A stretch of DNA of 43,842 nucleotides. It comes from an uncultured Erysipelotrichaceae bacterium. Lineage in GTDB: Bacteria; Bacillota_I; Bacilli_A; Erysipelotrichales; Erysipelotrichaceae. A model generated the notes under the pieces. That model worked only from the letters and a program-made list of their open reading frames with translations, did not search any database and had not been told where the DNA came from. Shown here one piece after another: positions 7,256 through 16,300 of this stretch; positions within the stretch are counted from its first letter, which is position 1, and each line of letters begins with the position of its first letter. Made by a program: the position numbers and the translations under genes. The stretch spans positions 1 through 43,842 of the forward strand of contig CAKVAL010000010.1 of NCBI GenBank assembly GCA_934725085.1. Direction: 5' to 3'.

Positions 7256-8019
7256 TGAGGAAGTTTGTTACTGTTGTTTTACTGTTGTTTATATTGTGCG
7301 GTTGTACTGCTGTTAAAAAGGATAACAGTAATGGTGAGATTGTCATTGGTAGTGATCAATTTGAACCTTTTTCATATATTGATAATGGTGAGATGAAGGG
7401 TATTGATGTTGATATCGCTAAGGAAGCTCTTAGTAGAATGGGTTATACTCCTGTTTTTAAGCGTATTGAGTGGCAAAAGAAGGATGAGTATCTAAGAAGT
7501 GGCGAGATTGATTGTCTTTGGGGTGGCTTTTCTATGAATGATAGAGAAGATCTTTATGCCTGGGCTGGTCCTTATCTTTTTAGTAATCAATCTGTTATGG
7601 TTAAAAAGGATAGTGATATTTATTCTTTAGCTGATTTAAAGAATAAGATTGTGGGGGTGCAGGCTACTAGTAAGGTTGAGTGGGCTTTTGAGAATAATGA
7701 GGAATTGAGTGATATTCGTTATTTATATACTTTTTCAACTATCAATGAAGTGTTTATTAGTCTTCAAAGAGCTTATGTTGATGCGATTGCGGGTCATGAG
7801 TTAGCTTTAAAAGCTTTGATCAGGGGCAGTGATGACTATCGTTTCTTGGATGAGAGTATTCTGACTTCCATGTTGGGTGTTGCGTTTAAGAAGGACTATG
7901 ATCAAAGTTTTTTAACTTTGTTGTCTAATACTTTGCATGAGATGAGAAATGATGGAACTATTAAAAAAATTGTTGATAGTTATACAAGTAATGTGATGAT
8001 GGAGGATGGTAATGAATAA
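7255..8019 (+). CDS. Extracellular solute-binding lipoprotein (SBP family 3)
   Basis: 254-residue lipoprotein. The basic N-terminus and hydrophobic stretch end in the lipobox L-C-G-C, with Cys17 as the likely lipidation site. The mature part is a periplasmic-binding-protein fold of the amino-acid type (bac_SBP_3): an IVIGSDQFEPFSYID opening, GIDVDIAKEAL, and a YAWAGPYLFSNQSVMVKK hinge region. There is no ABC permease or ATPase beside it. Instead it is coupled to a MATE gene upstream and overlaps a hybrid histidine kinase downstream. It is therefore probably a ligand sensor presenting an amino acid or similar small molecule to the kinase, not a transport component. Confidence 0.85.
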   Translation: MRKFVTVVLLLFILCGCTAVKKDNSNGEIVIGSDQFEPFSYIDNGEMKGIDVDIAKEALSRMGYTPVFKRIEWQKKDEYLRSGEIDCLWGGFSMNDREDLYAWAGPYLFSNQSVMVKKDSDIYSLADLKNKIVGVQATSKVEWAFENNEELSDIRYLYTFSTINEVFISLQRAYVDAIAGHELALKALIRGSDDYRFLDESILTSMLGVAFKKDYDQSFLTLLSNTLHEMRNDGTIKKIVDSYTSNVMMEDGNE

Positions 8020-10441
8020 GAGAAAAGTTTATTTGCCATTGTCTATTGGTTTAATGATTTGTTTGCTTACTTTTTTTATAAGTAATACCATTGCGATGTC
8101 TAATATATTAAATACAGCTAATGATACTATTGATTATGCCAAGAAACAAGTTACTTCGTATGAGGATTATTTGAATGTAAATAAGACTAAGAGTGAGACT
8201 CGTTTGATTGGTAAATCAATTGAGTTTGTGGATAGGTATCATAGTAGTAGTGATTTATCTTGGATTGATGATTATTTAAGTGTTCAACATATTACTGGTA
8301 TTTCTATTGTGGATAGAGACTATAATGTGTTGGTTCAATATGGTGAAGAATTACCTGATGGTATTCTTTCTTTAAATAATAATATTGATGCGATTTTTGA
8401 TTATCCCACTAAGGTCTTTGCGTCTAATTATAAAAAAGACGGGATGGCTTATGATGTGGTAGCTTTGTCTTTTGAAGAAGATAAGCTTGCGATTGTGAAT
8501 TATTGTAAGGATATTTTAAATTTTGATGATGATGATTTAACTTATTTGTTTGATGGCTTTAATTTTAATTATGGTGGTATTTTGGCTATCGCAAAGGATT
8601 CAACAGTGATCGCAACTAGTGGTGTGGGTGATTATTCGCCTTTGGTTTTTAAGTTTAATTCTTATGAGAATCTTGATTTGATTGTCAATGGCCATGGTTT
8701 TATCTATCTAAGAATGGATGGTAAATCTTGGTATGGTATTTGTAATAGAACATCTATATATGATTATTATGTTTTCTATCCAAGTAAAACGGTTAATTTG
8801 GCGCGTTTCGCTGCTCCTTTTGTGACTGGTTTGTTGTTGCTTGTGGTGTATTATTTGGCTACATTATCTAAACACAAGAAAGAGGTTTTGAATTTAGAAA
8901 AAGAGCGTAAACAAATGAGTATTATTGAGTCAATAAGTAGTATTTATTATTGTGCTATTTTTATTGATGTTAATAAAAATACTTATGAGTTTGTGAATGA
9001 TAAGGGTAATATTGCAGGTTTTTATAATGGTATTAGTGATGCGGATAAAATGCTTTGTAAGATGTTGGATTCTTTCTATGCTGGTAAAAGAAATGATGAG
9101 TATCATGAATTTTTAGATTTTAGACATTGTGAGAAGGTTTTAAAAAATCAACCTTATGTGACTAAGACTTTTAAACATGTGGCCCATTGGTTTGATGTTA
9201 CTTGTTTCCCACTTAGAAATGATAATGGGGTTATAGATAAGGTTATTTATTTGTGGCTTGATAAGACAAGTGAGAAGGAAAAGGAAATGGATTATAACAA
9301 GCGTTTGGTTAAAGTGCTTGATCAAGAAAAAAGGGCTAATGCCACTAAGACTTCTTTCTTAAGAAGAATGTCTCATGATATTAGAACTCCTATCAATGGT
9401 ATTAGGGGTCTTGTAAAGATTGCCAAAGGTAATGAAGGTGATAAGGAAAAGATAAATGAATGTCTTAATAAGATTTATGAGAGCTCTGGTTTCTTGTTAA
9501 GTTTAGTTAACGATGTATTGGATATGAATAAGCTAGAGTCTGGTGAAATAACTTTGGGCCATAATCCGTTTAAGTTAGATAAGATTATTAATAATGCGAT
9601 TGATATTACTAAGGTAAGGGCAAATGAAAGAGATATTACAATTACTAGTGATATTAGAATTGAATATAATGATTTGATAGGTTCTCCTTTACATTTGGCT
9701 CAAATTTTCCAGAATATTATTAATAATGCGGTTAAGTATAATCGTAAAGAGGGTTCTATTAATATTACTTTAAGTGAAGTACTTTGTCCTGGAAATAAGG
9801 TATTACTAAAGTTTGAATGTGCTGATACTGGCATTGGTATGTCTAATGAATTCCAAGAGAATGTATTTAAACCATTTGCACAAGAGGGGAATACCGCTAG
9901 GGGCACTTATGAGGGTACAGGTTTAGGTATGGCTATTACTAAGGAACTAGTTGATAAGATGGGTGGTTCTATTGGCTTTAGTAGCGTGGTTGATAAGGGT
10001 ACAACTTTCGTAGTAGAGATTCCTTTTGATTTAGGCAAAAGTGCTTTAAAAGAGGTTGAAGAAGAAAATTATGATGTTGGTGGTTTACATGTTTTGGTTG
10101 TCGAAGACAATGAAATAAACAGGGAAATCGCGACGTTTATGCTAGAGAAGGTAGGAATAGTACCAACTTGTGCAATCAACGGTAAAGAGGCCTTAGATAA
10201 GGTAAAAGAGGAAATTTACGATTGTATCTTGATGGACGTTATGATGCCTGTCATGGGAGGCCTTGAGGCTACAAGACAATTAAGGGCAATGGGCATAGGT
10301 ACACCTATTATTGCGATGAGTGCTAATGCGTTTAAGGATGATGTTGAAAGAAGCTTGAAAGCAGGCATGAATGCTCATTTGTCTAAGCCTATTGATGAGA
10401 AGTTATTAGTCAAGACTATTTATAAGTTTTGTAAGAAATAG
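8012..10441 (+). CDS. Hybrid sensor histidine kinase with receiver domain
   Basis: About 809 residues. Order of parts: a transmembrane helix near 5-30, an extracytoplasmic sensing region to about 255, a second membrane helix near 262-285, a PAS-like region, HisKA with SHDIRTP (phospho-accepting His455), HATPase with NIINNAVKYN, DTGIGM and GTGLGMAI boxes, and a C-terminal receiver with DNE and LMDVMMP (Asp742) and a final KP. ATG 8012 is preferred over ATG 8006 because GGAGG at 8001-8005 is six bases from the former and touches the latter. The gene overlaps the solute-binding lipoprotein gene. No response regulator with an output domain is adjacent, so the signalling target is unknown. A BvgS/TorS-like phosphorelay is possible but no HPt domain is visible. 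Confidence 0.9.
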   Translation: MNKRKVYLPLSIGLMICLLTFFISNTIAMSNILNTANDTIDYAKKQVTSYEDYLNVNKTKSETRLIGKSIEFVDRYHSSSDLSWIDDYLSVQHITGISIVDRDYNVLVQYGEELPDGILSLNNNIDAIFDYPTKVFASNYKKDGMAYDVVALSFEEDKLAIVNYCKDILNFDDDDLTYLFDGFNFNYGGILAIAKDSTVIATSGVGDYSPLVFKFNSYENLDLIVNGHGFIYLRMDGKSWYGICNRTSIYDYYVFYPSKTVNLARFAAPFVTGLLLLVVYYLATLSKHKKEVLNLEKERKQMSIIESISSIYYCAIFIDVNKNTYEFVNDKGNIAGFYNGISDADKMLCKMLDSFYAGKRNDEYHEFLDFRHCEKVLKNQPYVTKTFKHVAHWFDVTCFPLRNDNGVIDKVIYLWLDKTSEKEKEMDYNKRLVKVLDQEKRANATKTSFLRRMSHDIRTPINGIRGLVKIAKGNEGDKEKINECLNKIYESSGFLLSLVNDVLDMNKLESGEITLGHNPFKLDKIINNAIDITKVRANERDITITSDIRIEYNDLIGSPLHLAQIFQNIINNAVKYNRKEGSINITLSEVLCPGNKVLLKFECADTGIGMSNEFQENVFKPFAQEGNTARGTYEGTGLGMAITKELVDKMGGSIGFSSVVDKGTTFVVEIPFDLGKSALKEVEEENYDVGGLHVLVVEDNEINREIATFMLEKVGIVPTCAINGKEALDKVKEEIYDCILMDVMMPVMGGLEATRQLRAMGIGTPIIAMSANAFKDDVERSLKAGMNAHLSKPIDEKLLVKTIYKFCKK

Positions 10442-10463
10442 TCATTGATGATAAAATCTAATT

Positions 10464-10519
10464 ATCCTTTCGTATTTGTTTTTCCTACCAGTTAAATATA
10501 TGTGAAGGGATTTTTATTT
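10464..10519 (+). terminator. Terminator after histidine kinase gene
   Basis: ATCCTTTC (10464-10471) pairs with GAAGGGAT (10504-10511, one G-U) and is followed by TTTTTATTTT. The loop is long (32 nt). A very similar stem recurs in the terminator at 26201-26233. Confidence 0.6.
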
Positions 10520-10522
10520 TGA

Positions 10523-10587
10523 TGTTATAATGTACTTGCGTCTATGGGTGATTATCTAGTTGTTTCTAACTCGATAATCACTTTTTT
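10523..10587 (+). ncRNA. Orphan promoter-hairpin-terminator unit, candidate small RNA
   Basis: An extended -10 (TG-t-TATAAT, 10523-10531) is followed within about 17 bases by a strong hairpin. GTGATTATC (10548-10556) pairs with GATAATCAC (10573-10581), with an inner AGTT/AACT extension, and then six Ts follow. A transcript of about 50 nt starting near 10538 would be almost entirely the terminator hairpin. No coding sequence fits between promoter and terminator. It may instead be only a backup terminator for the kinase operon. Confidence 0.4.
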
Positions 10588-10672
10588 ATATCTATATTCT
10601 TTTGAGTAAGCATTAAGATAAAACAGGACGCTTTAAATGAAGAGAACATAACATGCATAATGTATTATAATT

Positions 10673-10744
10673 GTTGTGTTTAAGTAGGCAATAATACTCT
10701 TGTGATGTGGTAGTCCTTTGTGTTGTTGCTTGCTTAAATACAAC
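10673..10744 (+). ncRNA. Long hairpin (19 bp stem), candidate structured RNA
   Basis: Bases 10673-10691 pair with 10726-10744 over 19 consecutive positions, with three G-U wobbles (78/39, 85/32 and 87/30 in the last two digits) and no mismatch; the loop is 34 nt. The wobbles are G-U only if the plus strand is transcribed and would be A-C on the other strand, which favours a plus-strand RNA. A TATAAT (10666-10671) lies directly before it but is too close to act as its promoter. It could also be a small inverted-repeat element remnant. The remainder of the gene-free stretch 10442-10812 holds only the terminators listed. Confidence 0.4.
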
Positions 10745-10780
10745 GATAAATCCTTACTGAATAGTTGTTTATTTAAGGCA

Positions 10781-10806
10781 CAACAAAACCGCTCATATGA
10801 GCGGTT
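10781..10806 (-). terminator. Rho-independent terminator of the PBP1A gene
   Basis: Perfect 16 bp palindrome CCGCTCATATGAGCGG (10789-10804), extended by two more A-T pairs. On the minus strand it is followed by TTTTGTTGTG. It starts 7 bases beyond the PBP stop codon. Confidence 0.85.
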
Positions 10807-10812
10807 CTTGTC

Positions 10813-13710
10813 TTACTTGATATCGGTACAAGATTCTTGATCGTTTGCGTATACACAAGCTCTAAAGTTTCCATCTCCCACATCAAAGAATTCAGCCGAT
10901 CCTTCACCAGAAGAACTAGAGAAGTATTCACCATCTTTATATAGAGTAACTTCGCCATATACAAAACTAGAACCAGTTTGTTGGTAATGAGGGAAGTAAC
11001 ATCTACCTGTTGCGTTGGTTGTTTTTCCAAAGACATTAGTAGCTGTTAAATCTTGTTGTCCGTTAGAACAGAAGTAACCACCTGAATAGAAGTTAACTAC
11101 AATTCTACCATCATCTGTCTTAGAACCAGTAGCGTTTAAACCACCATTAGCGTTTTCTTTAACAGGAAGGTTAGCTAATACTGAAGAAACACTTGTTAAT
11201 GGTTTTTTCTTAAGAGCACTTGTCTTAATTAATCCTTTAACTGTTTCGTGCCCTCCATCTGGTGCACAATATGGATAAGCACCTTTGACAATAGTTACAT
11301 CAGATACATCATCAGGTCTTTGTACACCTTCTGTATTTCCTTCAACATTCTCATCTAATTCGTTTAAGATATATCTACCAATTCTACCTTTTAAGTTAGC
11401 CATATCTTCACTTGTTGTGAAGTAAGAACCAACTTCAGCTCTATCAAAGCCTAGCCAGATAGAAATTGTGAAGTTTGAGTTTTGACATACTAGCCACATA
11501 TCTTTTGGAGCACCAGTAGGGATACCATATGCTCTACCACTTGTTGACCAGTCGGTAGTACCTGTTTTAGCGTATACTGGATATTTTCTCTTTAATATCT
11601 GCATATTATTGTAATATGGTCCAGAGACATTGTATTCAAGGCATGTAGCTGTCATATAGGCTGCAGCACTTGAGATTACTTGAGTACCCTTTGTATCACT
11701 TACATATTCACTGTCGTCTTGGAAGACAATCTTTTGAATAGTATGTGGTTTTATATAATAGCCTTCGTTCATGAATATTGCATGAGCTGCAGCTAATTGT
11801 ACTGGAGTAACAAGACATGTATTACCACCAATTGCCCATTGAAGGTCAAAAGTATCTAGATTTCTTGTAATTCCAATTTCTCTTAAATATTCCTTAACAC
11901 CATCTTCACCAATTTCTTGAATTACAGCTTGTAATGTTTGAACAGCTGGTGTATTTAAAGAACGTGCAATAGCCTCAGTTATTAACATATCACCTGTATA
12001 ACCTTGTCCACCTGCATTAGCGATAAGGACATTTCCACCATATAAGTAGTATGGCATATCGGTAATTGTGTGAGCTGTAGACCAACCTAGTCTATCGAAG
12101 GCTAGGGCATATTCAATTACTGGTTTAATTGATGAGCCTGGTTGTAAGTAAGAACTTGTAGCTCTATTAAATTGACGAGCTGATTGTGCTTGATTACGGC
12201 CACCACCCAAGGCAATTAGTTCACCAGTTTGGTTATTTAATACAGTAAGAGCTGATTGTTCAAGATCATTTGAATATTTTAAATCAGTCTTTTCGTTTTC
12301 AATGTTATATAGAACTTCCTGCATATAAGGGTTCATCGCTGTATAAATATGCATTGAGGTTGTATATGGGTTCTTACCAGTAACCTCAGTTGCTTCTTCG
12401 ATTACTGCATCAATATAGTCTTGGTAATATTGACTATATGAATTAAATTTCTTGGCAACACCGGTTAATAGGTTTTCAATCTTGACAGTCTTGGCAAGAG
12501 CTGCTTCTTCTTTAGTGATATAGCCATGATATGCCATCAAGTCTAATACTTCAGCAGTTCTCTTTTGAGCATTTTCAAGATAAGTAATATTTGAATTTAA
12601 ATAAATATAAGATTCATCATGCTTATATAGTTCGTTGTAAGGGTTATAGTTGTTTGGAGCGTTGATGATACCAGCTAAGAAAGCTGATTCAACAAGTCCT
12701 AGTTCACTTGCATCCTTACCGAAGTAGTATTGAGCTGCCTTTTGAACACCTCTGATGTTGTTACCATAGTTAATCTTATTAATATATAGTGCTAAGATGT
12801 CTTTCTTACTAACTTCTTTATTAGCTTCGATAGCTAGTACGATTTCTTGCATCTTTCTTTGAACACCACTCATACCCTTATGGGCTGCCATAGTAGATTC
12901 GCCATCGGCATCTACTTGGAAATAAGAGTTTTTAACAAGCTGCATGGTCATAGTAGAACCACCTTGTCCAAAGCCTCCTGATTTGATATTTTCAAGGATC
13001 GCCTTAGTGAAACGTGGGATATCAAAGCCAAAGTGTTCGAAGTATCTTGAGTCTTCGATTGATAAGAAAGCATCAACTAAGCTATTTGGCATATCATCAT
13101 ATTCGATGTTTTCTCTTAGATACAAACCAAGTTCCACAATTTCATTGCCATTCATATCATAGATAACACTAGATTCTTGTGATTCTAGCTTTGTTCTATC
13201 GAATTCTGGTTTACCCTCTAATAGTTTGTTAGCAAAGATAATAGCACCAATACCGCCTAGTATTCCAATAATCGCGATAATACATGTGATTGTTGCGAAT
13301 ACTTTTGTAACTGTTTTTGCCTTAGGCCTTTTAGAAGTATTGTCTTCTTTAGGTTCTTCTGTTTTCTTTTCTTCTTTAAAGATAGAAGGCTTCTTAGGTT
13401 CAGATTCGAGCCCATCGTTGTTTGTAGTTGTTGATTCTTCAATTGGTTCAACACCTTCAACTGTAGGCACAGGATTTGTTTCTTCTTTGTCGTTTGTAAC
13501 TGTTGGCTCTTCTTTCTTCTTAGGTTTAGAAGTTTTCTTAGTGCTAGAAGTCTTTTTCTTAGAATTAGATTTGACATCCTTGCTTTCTTCCACCGCAAGA
13601 TTAGCGTCTTCATCGTTAGCTTTAGGCGCCCTCTTGTTTGTATTCTTTAATGTGCTGTTTTTCTTCCTTTTTTGATAAGGAGTTAAATCATCAATATCAT
13701 TTCTTTTCAT
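10813..13710 (-). CDS. Class A penicillin-binding protein (PBP1A-type)
   Basis: 965-residue bifunctional peptidoglycan glycosyltransferase/transpeptidase. A long charged cytoplasmic tail (about 1-135, rich in Lys, Thr and Glu) precedes a single membrane helix (about 137-165). The GT51 domain shows EDSRYFEHFG (catalytic Glu near 217) and QGGSTMTMQLVKN. The transpeptidase domain has SIKP (active Ser near 525), a SLN triad and KTGTT (near 715). A Cys-containing C-terminal extension of about 130 residues follows. The tail is longer than in most PBP1A proteins. It is transcribed leftward, divergent from pepP. A TATAAT (13719-13724) lies only 8 bases before the start and no good Shine-Dalgarno is seen. 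Confidence 0.93.
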   Translation of the reverse strand: MKRNDIDDLTPYQKRKKNSTLKNTNKRAPKANDEDANLAVEESKDVKSNSKKKTSSTKKTSKPKKKEEPTVTNDKEETNPVPTVEGVEPIEESTTTNNDGLESEPKKPSIFKEEKKTEEPKEDNTSKRPKAKTVTKVFATITCIIAIIGILGGIGAIIFANKLLEGKPEFDRTKLESQESSVIYDMNGNEIVELGLYLRENIEYDDMPNSLVDAFLSIEDSRYFEHFGFDIPRFTKAILENIKSGGFGQGGSTMTMQLVKNSYFQVDADGESTMAAHKGMSGVQRKMQEIVLAIEANKEVSKKDILALYINKINYGNNIRGVQKAAQYYFGKDASELGLVESAFLAGIINAPNNYNPYNELYKHDESYIYLNSNITYLENAQKRTAEVLDLMAYHGYITKEEAALAKTVKIENLLTGVAKKFNSYSQYYQDYIDAVIEEATEVTGKNPYTTSMHIYTAMNPYMQEVLYNIENEKTDLKYSNDLEQSALTVLNNQTGELIALGGGRNQAQSARQFNRATSSYLQPGSSIKPVIEYALAFDRLGWSTAHTITDMPYYLYGGNVLIANAGGQGYTGDMLITEAIARSLNTPAVQTLQAVIQEIGEDGVKEYLREIGITRNLDTFDLQWAIGGNTCLVTPVQLAAAHAIFMNEGYYIKPHTIQKIVFQDDSEYVSDTKGTQVISSAAAYMTATCLEYNVSGPYYNNMQILKRKYPVYAKTGTTDWSTSGRAYGIPTGAPKDMWLVCQNSNFTISIWLGFDRAEVGSYFTTSEDMANLKGRIGRYILNELDENVEGNTEGVQRPDDVSDVTIVKGAYPYCAPDGGHETVKGLIKTSALKKKPLTSVSSVLANLPVKENANGGLNATGSKTDDGRIVVNFYSGGYFCSNGQQDLTATNVFGKTTNATGRCYFPHYQQTGSSFVYGEVTLYKDGEYFSSSSGEGSAEFFDVGDGNFRACVYANDQESCTDIK

Positions 13711-13753
13711 ACCGCATAATTATATCCTAAATAGGTCAATAACGCACTATTTA

Positions 13754-13762
13754 TGCTAGAAT
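13754..13762 (+). promoter_or_regulatory. Extended -10 promoter of the aminopeptidase P operon
   Basis: TG-c-TAGAAT (TG 13754-13755, hexamer 13757-13762) lies about 30 bases before the start codon. No good -35 is seen. The ribosome site GAGAGGAAG follows. Confidence 0.45.
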
Positions 13763-13791
13763 TAAATCATTAGAGAGGAAGTAATTTCTTG

Positions 13792-15540
13792 ATGGGAAAT
13801 GTAAGAATTGATGCTCTTAGGGAGCAGATGAAAGACAACAATATTGATGTCTATTATTTGAATACTTCTGACTATCATATGTCAGAGTATGTTCCTTTGT
13901 ATTTTAAGACAATCGAATACTTTAGTGGTTTTAGCGGATCTTTGGCTACTTTATTAGTAGATTTAGAGAATGCTTATATTTTTGTTGATGGCCGTTATCA
14001 TATTCAAGCTGAGAAACAATGCCTACCAAACGATGTACAAGTAGTAAAACTTGGCACTGCTGGTGCATTAGAACCTATTGAATTTATTAAGAAGAATTAT
14101 GCTGGCAAGGTTATTGGCTTAGATGGTAAGAGAACTAGTATTAACTTTGCATCAGACTTAAGTGATTTCAAGATTAAGAGTATTGATATTTATTCTAGTT
14201 TGATTGAAAACAGAGTTAGTTTATCAACTGATTTAATCTATGAACTAGGAATTGAATATACAGGTTTAAGTAGAAGACAAAAATTAAATAATGTTAAGTA
14301 TATTCTTGATGGTAAGACTCATATTGTGAATAATCTTGAGTCTATTTCTTATATCTTGAATCTAAGGGGTAATGATATTTTATGTACTCCAGTGTTCTTA
14401 GCTTATTTAGTTTTTAATAAGAATGATGTTTATTTCTTTATTAATTTAGAGCGATTGAGTGAAGAATTATTAGATAAGTTATATGCAGATGGTATTATTA
14501 TTAGACCTTATGATGCTTATTATGATTTCTTGAAGACTTTAAAGGATGAAGTAGTGTTACTAGATAAGACTAAGGTAAACTATGAGACTTATTCTTTAAT
14601 TTGTAAACATAATAGAATCGTTGATTGTTTATCTGTTATCGAAGAGATGAAGTCAATGAAGAATGAGGTTGAAATTAAAAATTCTAAATTAGCTCATATT
14701 TATGATGGTGTTGCCATGGTTCGTTTCTTAAAGTGGTTGGATGAAACTGATAAGGAAACTTTGAATGAATATATTGTGGCTAATAAGCTTAATGAATTTA
14801 GATTGTCTTATAAGGCTTTCGACTTAAGTTTTAATCCAATTGTTGCCTATAACGCTAATGCGGCTATGATGCATTATGCACCTACTGAAGAAAACAATAG
14901 TGCTTTACATAACGAGGGTATTATTTTGGTTGACTCTGGTGGTCAATATAAAGAGGGTACTACTGATATTACAAGAACTATTTGTGTAGGTGAGGTAAGT
15001 GATGAATTGAAGAAGCATTTCACTACTGTATTAAAGTCAATGTTTAACTTGAGTAGTGTTAAGTTTATGAAAGGTTTAAATGGCCTACAACTTGATATCT
15101 TAGCAAGAAAAGATATTTGGGAATTAGGCATTGATTATAGATGTGGCACAGGTCATGGTGTTGGTCATGTTTTATCAGTACATGAGGCGCCACCTAATAT
15201 TAGATATATGCATACTTTGGGTAAGAGTGAAGAGGTTCCTATTAGAAAGGGCAATATCGTTTCTGATGAGCCTGGTATTTATCTAGAGGGTAAGTATGGC
15301 ATTCGTTGCGAGAATATGTTACTAGCGGTTGAGGATGAATTAAATGAGTATGGTCAATTTATGCGTTTTGATACTTTGACTATGGTTCCATTTGATTTAA
15401 GACTTATTGATAAGAGATATTTGGATAAGAAGACCATTAATTTGATCAATGAGTATCATAAGAATGTTTATCATACTTTGGCTCCATATTTGGATGCTGA
15501 TGAATTGATTTATTTGGGTAAGATTACTCAGGAGATTTAA
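13792..15540 (+). CDS. pepP: Xaa-Pro aminopeptidase (M24B family)
   Basis: 582-residue metallopeptidase that removes N-terminal residues before proline. The N-terminal creatinase-like domains are followed by a C-terminal pita-bread catalytic domain. The usual metal ligands are visible: Asp in LVDSGGQY, Asp in GTTDITRT, His in GTGHGVGHVLSVHEAPP, Glu in SDEPGIYLEG and Glu in GIRCENMLL. The length of nearly 600 matches the long aminopeptidase P1 subgroup. ATG 13792 is chosen; a TTG one codon upstream (13789) is an alternative with a slightly better distance to GAGAGGAAG. Its stop TAA overlaps the ATG of the exonuclease gene, so the next genes form one operon. Confidence 0.9.
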   Translation: MGNVRIDALREQMKDNNIDVYYLNTSDYHMSEYVPLYFKTIEYFSGFSGSLATLLVDLENAYIFVDGRYHIQAEKQCLPNDVQVVKLGTAGALEPIEFIKKNYAGKVIGLDGKRTSINFASDLSDFKIKSIDIYSSLIENRVSLSTDLIYELGIEYTGLSRRQKLNNVKYILDGKTHIVNNLESISYILNLRGNDILCTPVFLAYLVFNKNDVYFFINLERLSEELLDKLYADGIIIRPYDAYYDFLKTLKDEVVLLDKTKVNYETYSLICKHNRIVDCLSVIEEMKSMKNEVEIKNSKLAHIYDGVAMVRFLKWLDETDKETLNEYIVANKLNEFRLSYKAFDLSFNPIVAYNANAAMMHYAPTEENNSALHNEGIILVDSGGQYKEGTTDITRTICVGEVSDELKKHFTTVLKSMFNLSSVKFMKGLNGLQLDILARKDIWELGIDYRCGTGHGVGHVLSVHEAPPNIRYMHTLGKSEEVPIRKGNIVSDEPGIYLEGKYGIRCENMLLAVEDELNEYGQFMRFDTLTMVPFDLRLIDKRYLDKKTINLINEYHKNVYHTLAPYLDADELIYLGKITQEI

Positions 15541-16298
15541 TGAAGATTTTAAATTGGAATGTGAATGGTCTTAGAGCTATTTTAGGTAAGGGTGATTTGT
15601 TGGCTTTTATGGCCAGGGAGAATCCTGATATTATGGCCTTTGAGGAGACTAAGATGCAAGAGTCACAATTAAACTATAACTTTGATGGTTATTACGTTTA
15701 TATGAATTGTGCTGAGAAAAAGGGTTATTCAGGTACGATGGTTCTTACAAAAGTTAAGCCTATGAGTGTTGTATATGACATTGAGGGCGAGGATCATCCA
15801 AAAGAAGGTAGAGTTATCACCTTAGAGTATCCTTCATTCTATTTTGTGTGTGCTTATGTCCCTAATTCTAAGGATGGTCTAAAGAGAATAGATTATCGTA
15901 TGAAGTGGGAAGATGATTTGCGTAAGCATTTGGTAAAATTAGATAAGATTAAGCCAGTTATTTATACAGGTGATTTGAATGTGGCTCACAATGAGATAGA
16001 TTTAAAAAATCCTGATGACAATCACTTTAATGCTGGTTTTTCAGACCAAGAAAGAGAGAAGTTTACATGTTTATTGGATGCAGGTTTTATAGATACCTAT
16101 CGTTACTTGTATCCTGAAGATGTTAAGTATTCTTGGTGGTCATATCGTACAAGAGCTAGAGAAAGGAATATAGGGTGGCGTATTGATTATTTTGTAGTTT
16201 CTAAAAGATTTATGGAAAAGGTAGAAGATTCACTTATTTATGATGATATCTACGGTAGTGATCATTGTCCTGTAGGACTTATAGTAAAGGAGAATTAA
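15540..16298 (+). CDS. xth: Exodeoxyribonuclease III / AP endonuclease
   Basis: 252-residue enzyme of the ExoIII/APE1 family, which cuts at abasic sites and degrades 3' ends in base excision repair. Active-site motifs are all present: the metal-binding Asn in LNWNVNGLRA, Glu in FEETKMQ, Asp/Asn in TGDLNVAH, and the catalytic Asp-His pair in SDHCPVGL. Length is normal. It is translationally coupled to pepP (overlap of one base) and precedes pepV by two bases. The grouping with peptidases looks like a housekeeping operon without a shared pathway. Confidence 0.93.
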   Translation: MKILNWNVNGLRAILGKGDLLAFMARENPDIMAFEETKMQESQLNYNFDGYYVYMNCAEKKGYSGTMVLTKVKPMSVVYDIEGEDHPKEGRVITLEYPSFYFVCAYVPNSKDGLKRIDYRMKWEDDLRKHLVKLDKIKPVIYTGDLNVAHNEIDLKNPDDNHFNAGFSDQEREKFTCLLDAGFIDTYRYLYPEDVKYSWWSYRTRARERNIGWRIDYFVVSKRFMEKVEDSLIYDDIYGSDHCPVGLIVKEN

Positions 16299-16300
16299 TA

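Noticed and set aside
10787..10806. The palindrome around CCGCTCATATGAGCGG as a protein operator.
   Set aside because: It sits just after the PBP1A stop codon and is followed by a T-rich tract on that strand, so it is a terminator.
10773..11036. Minus-strand frame of 87 residues overlapping the 3' end of the PBP1A gene in another frame.
   Set aside because: Shadow of the PBP1A C-terminal extension; no ribosome site or family features.
13226..13675. Open frame of 149 residues antisense to the Lys-rich N-terminus of PBP1A.
   Set aside because: Ser/Leu/Phe/Val-rich product is the mirror of Lys/Glu/Thr codons; PBP1A domains confirm the other strand.
16265..16300. Upstream in-frame extension of PepV (12 extra residues).
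   Set aside because: The extension lies inside the end of the exonuclease gene and the AAAGGAG site is placed for the ATG at 16301.
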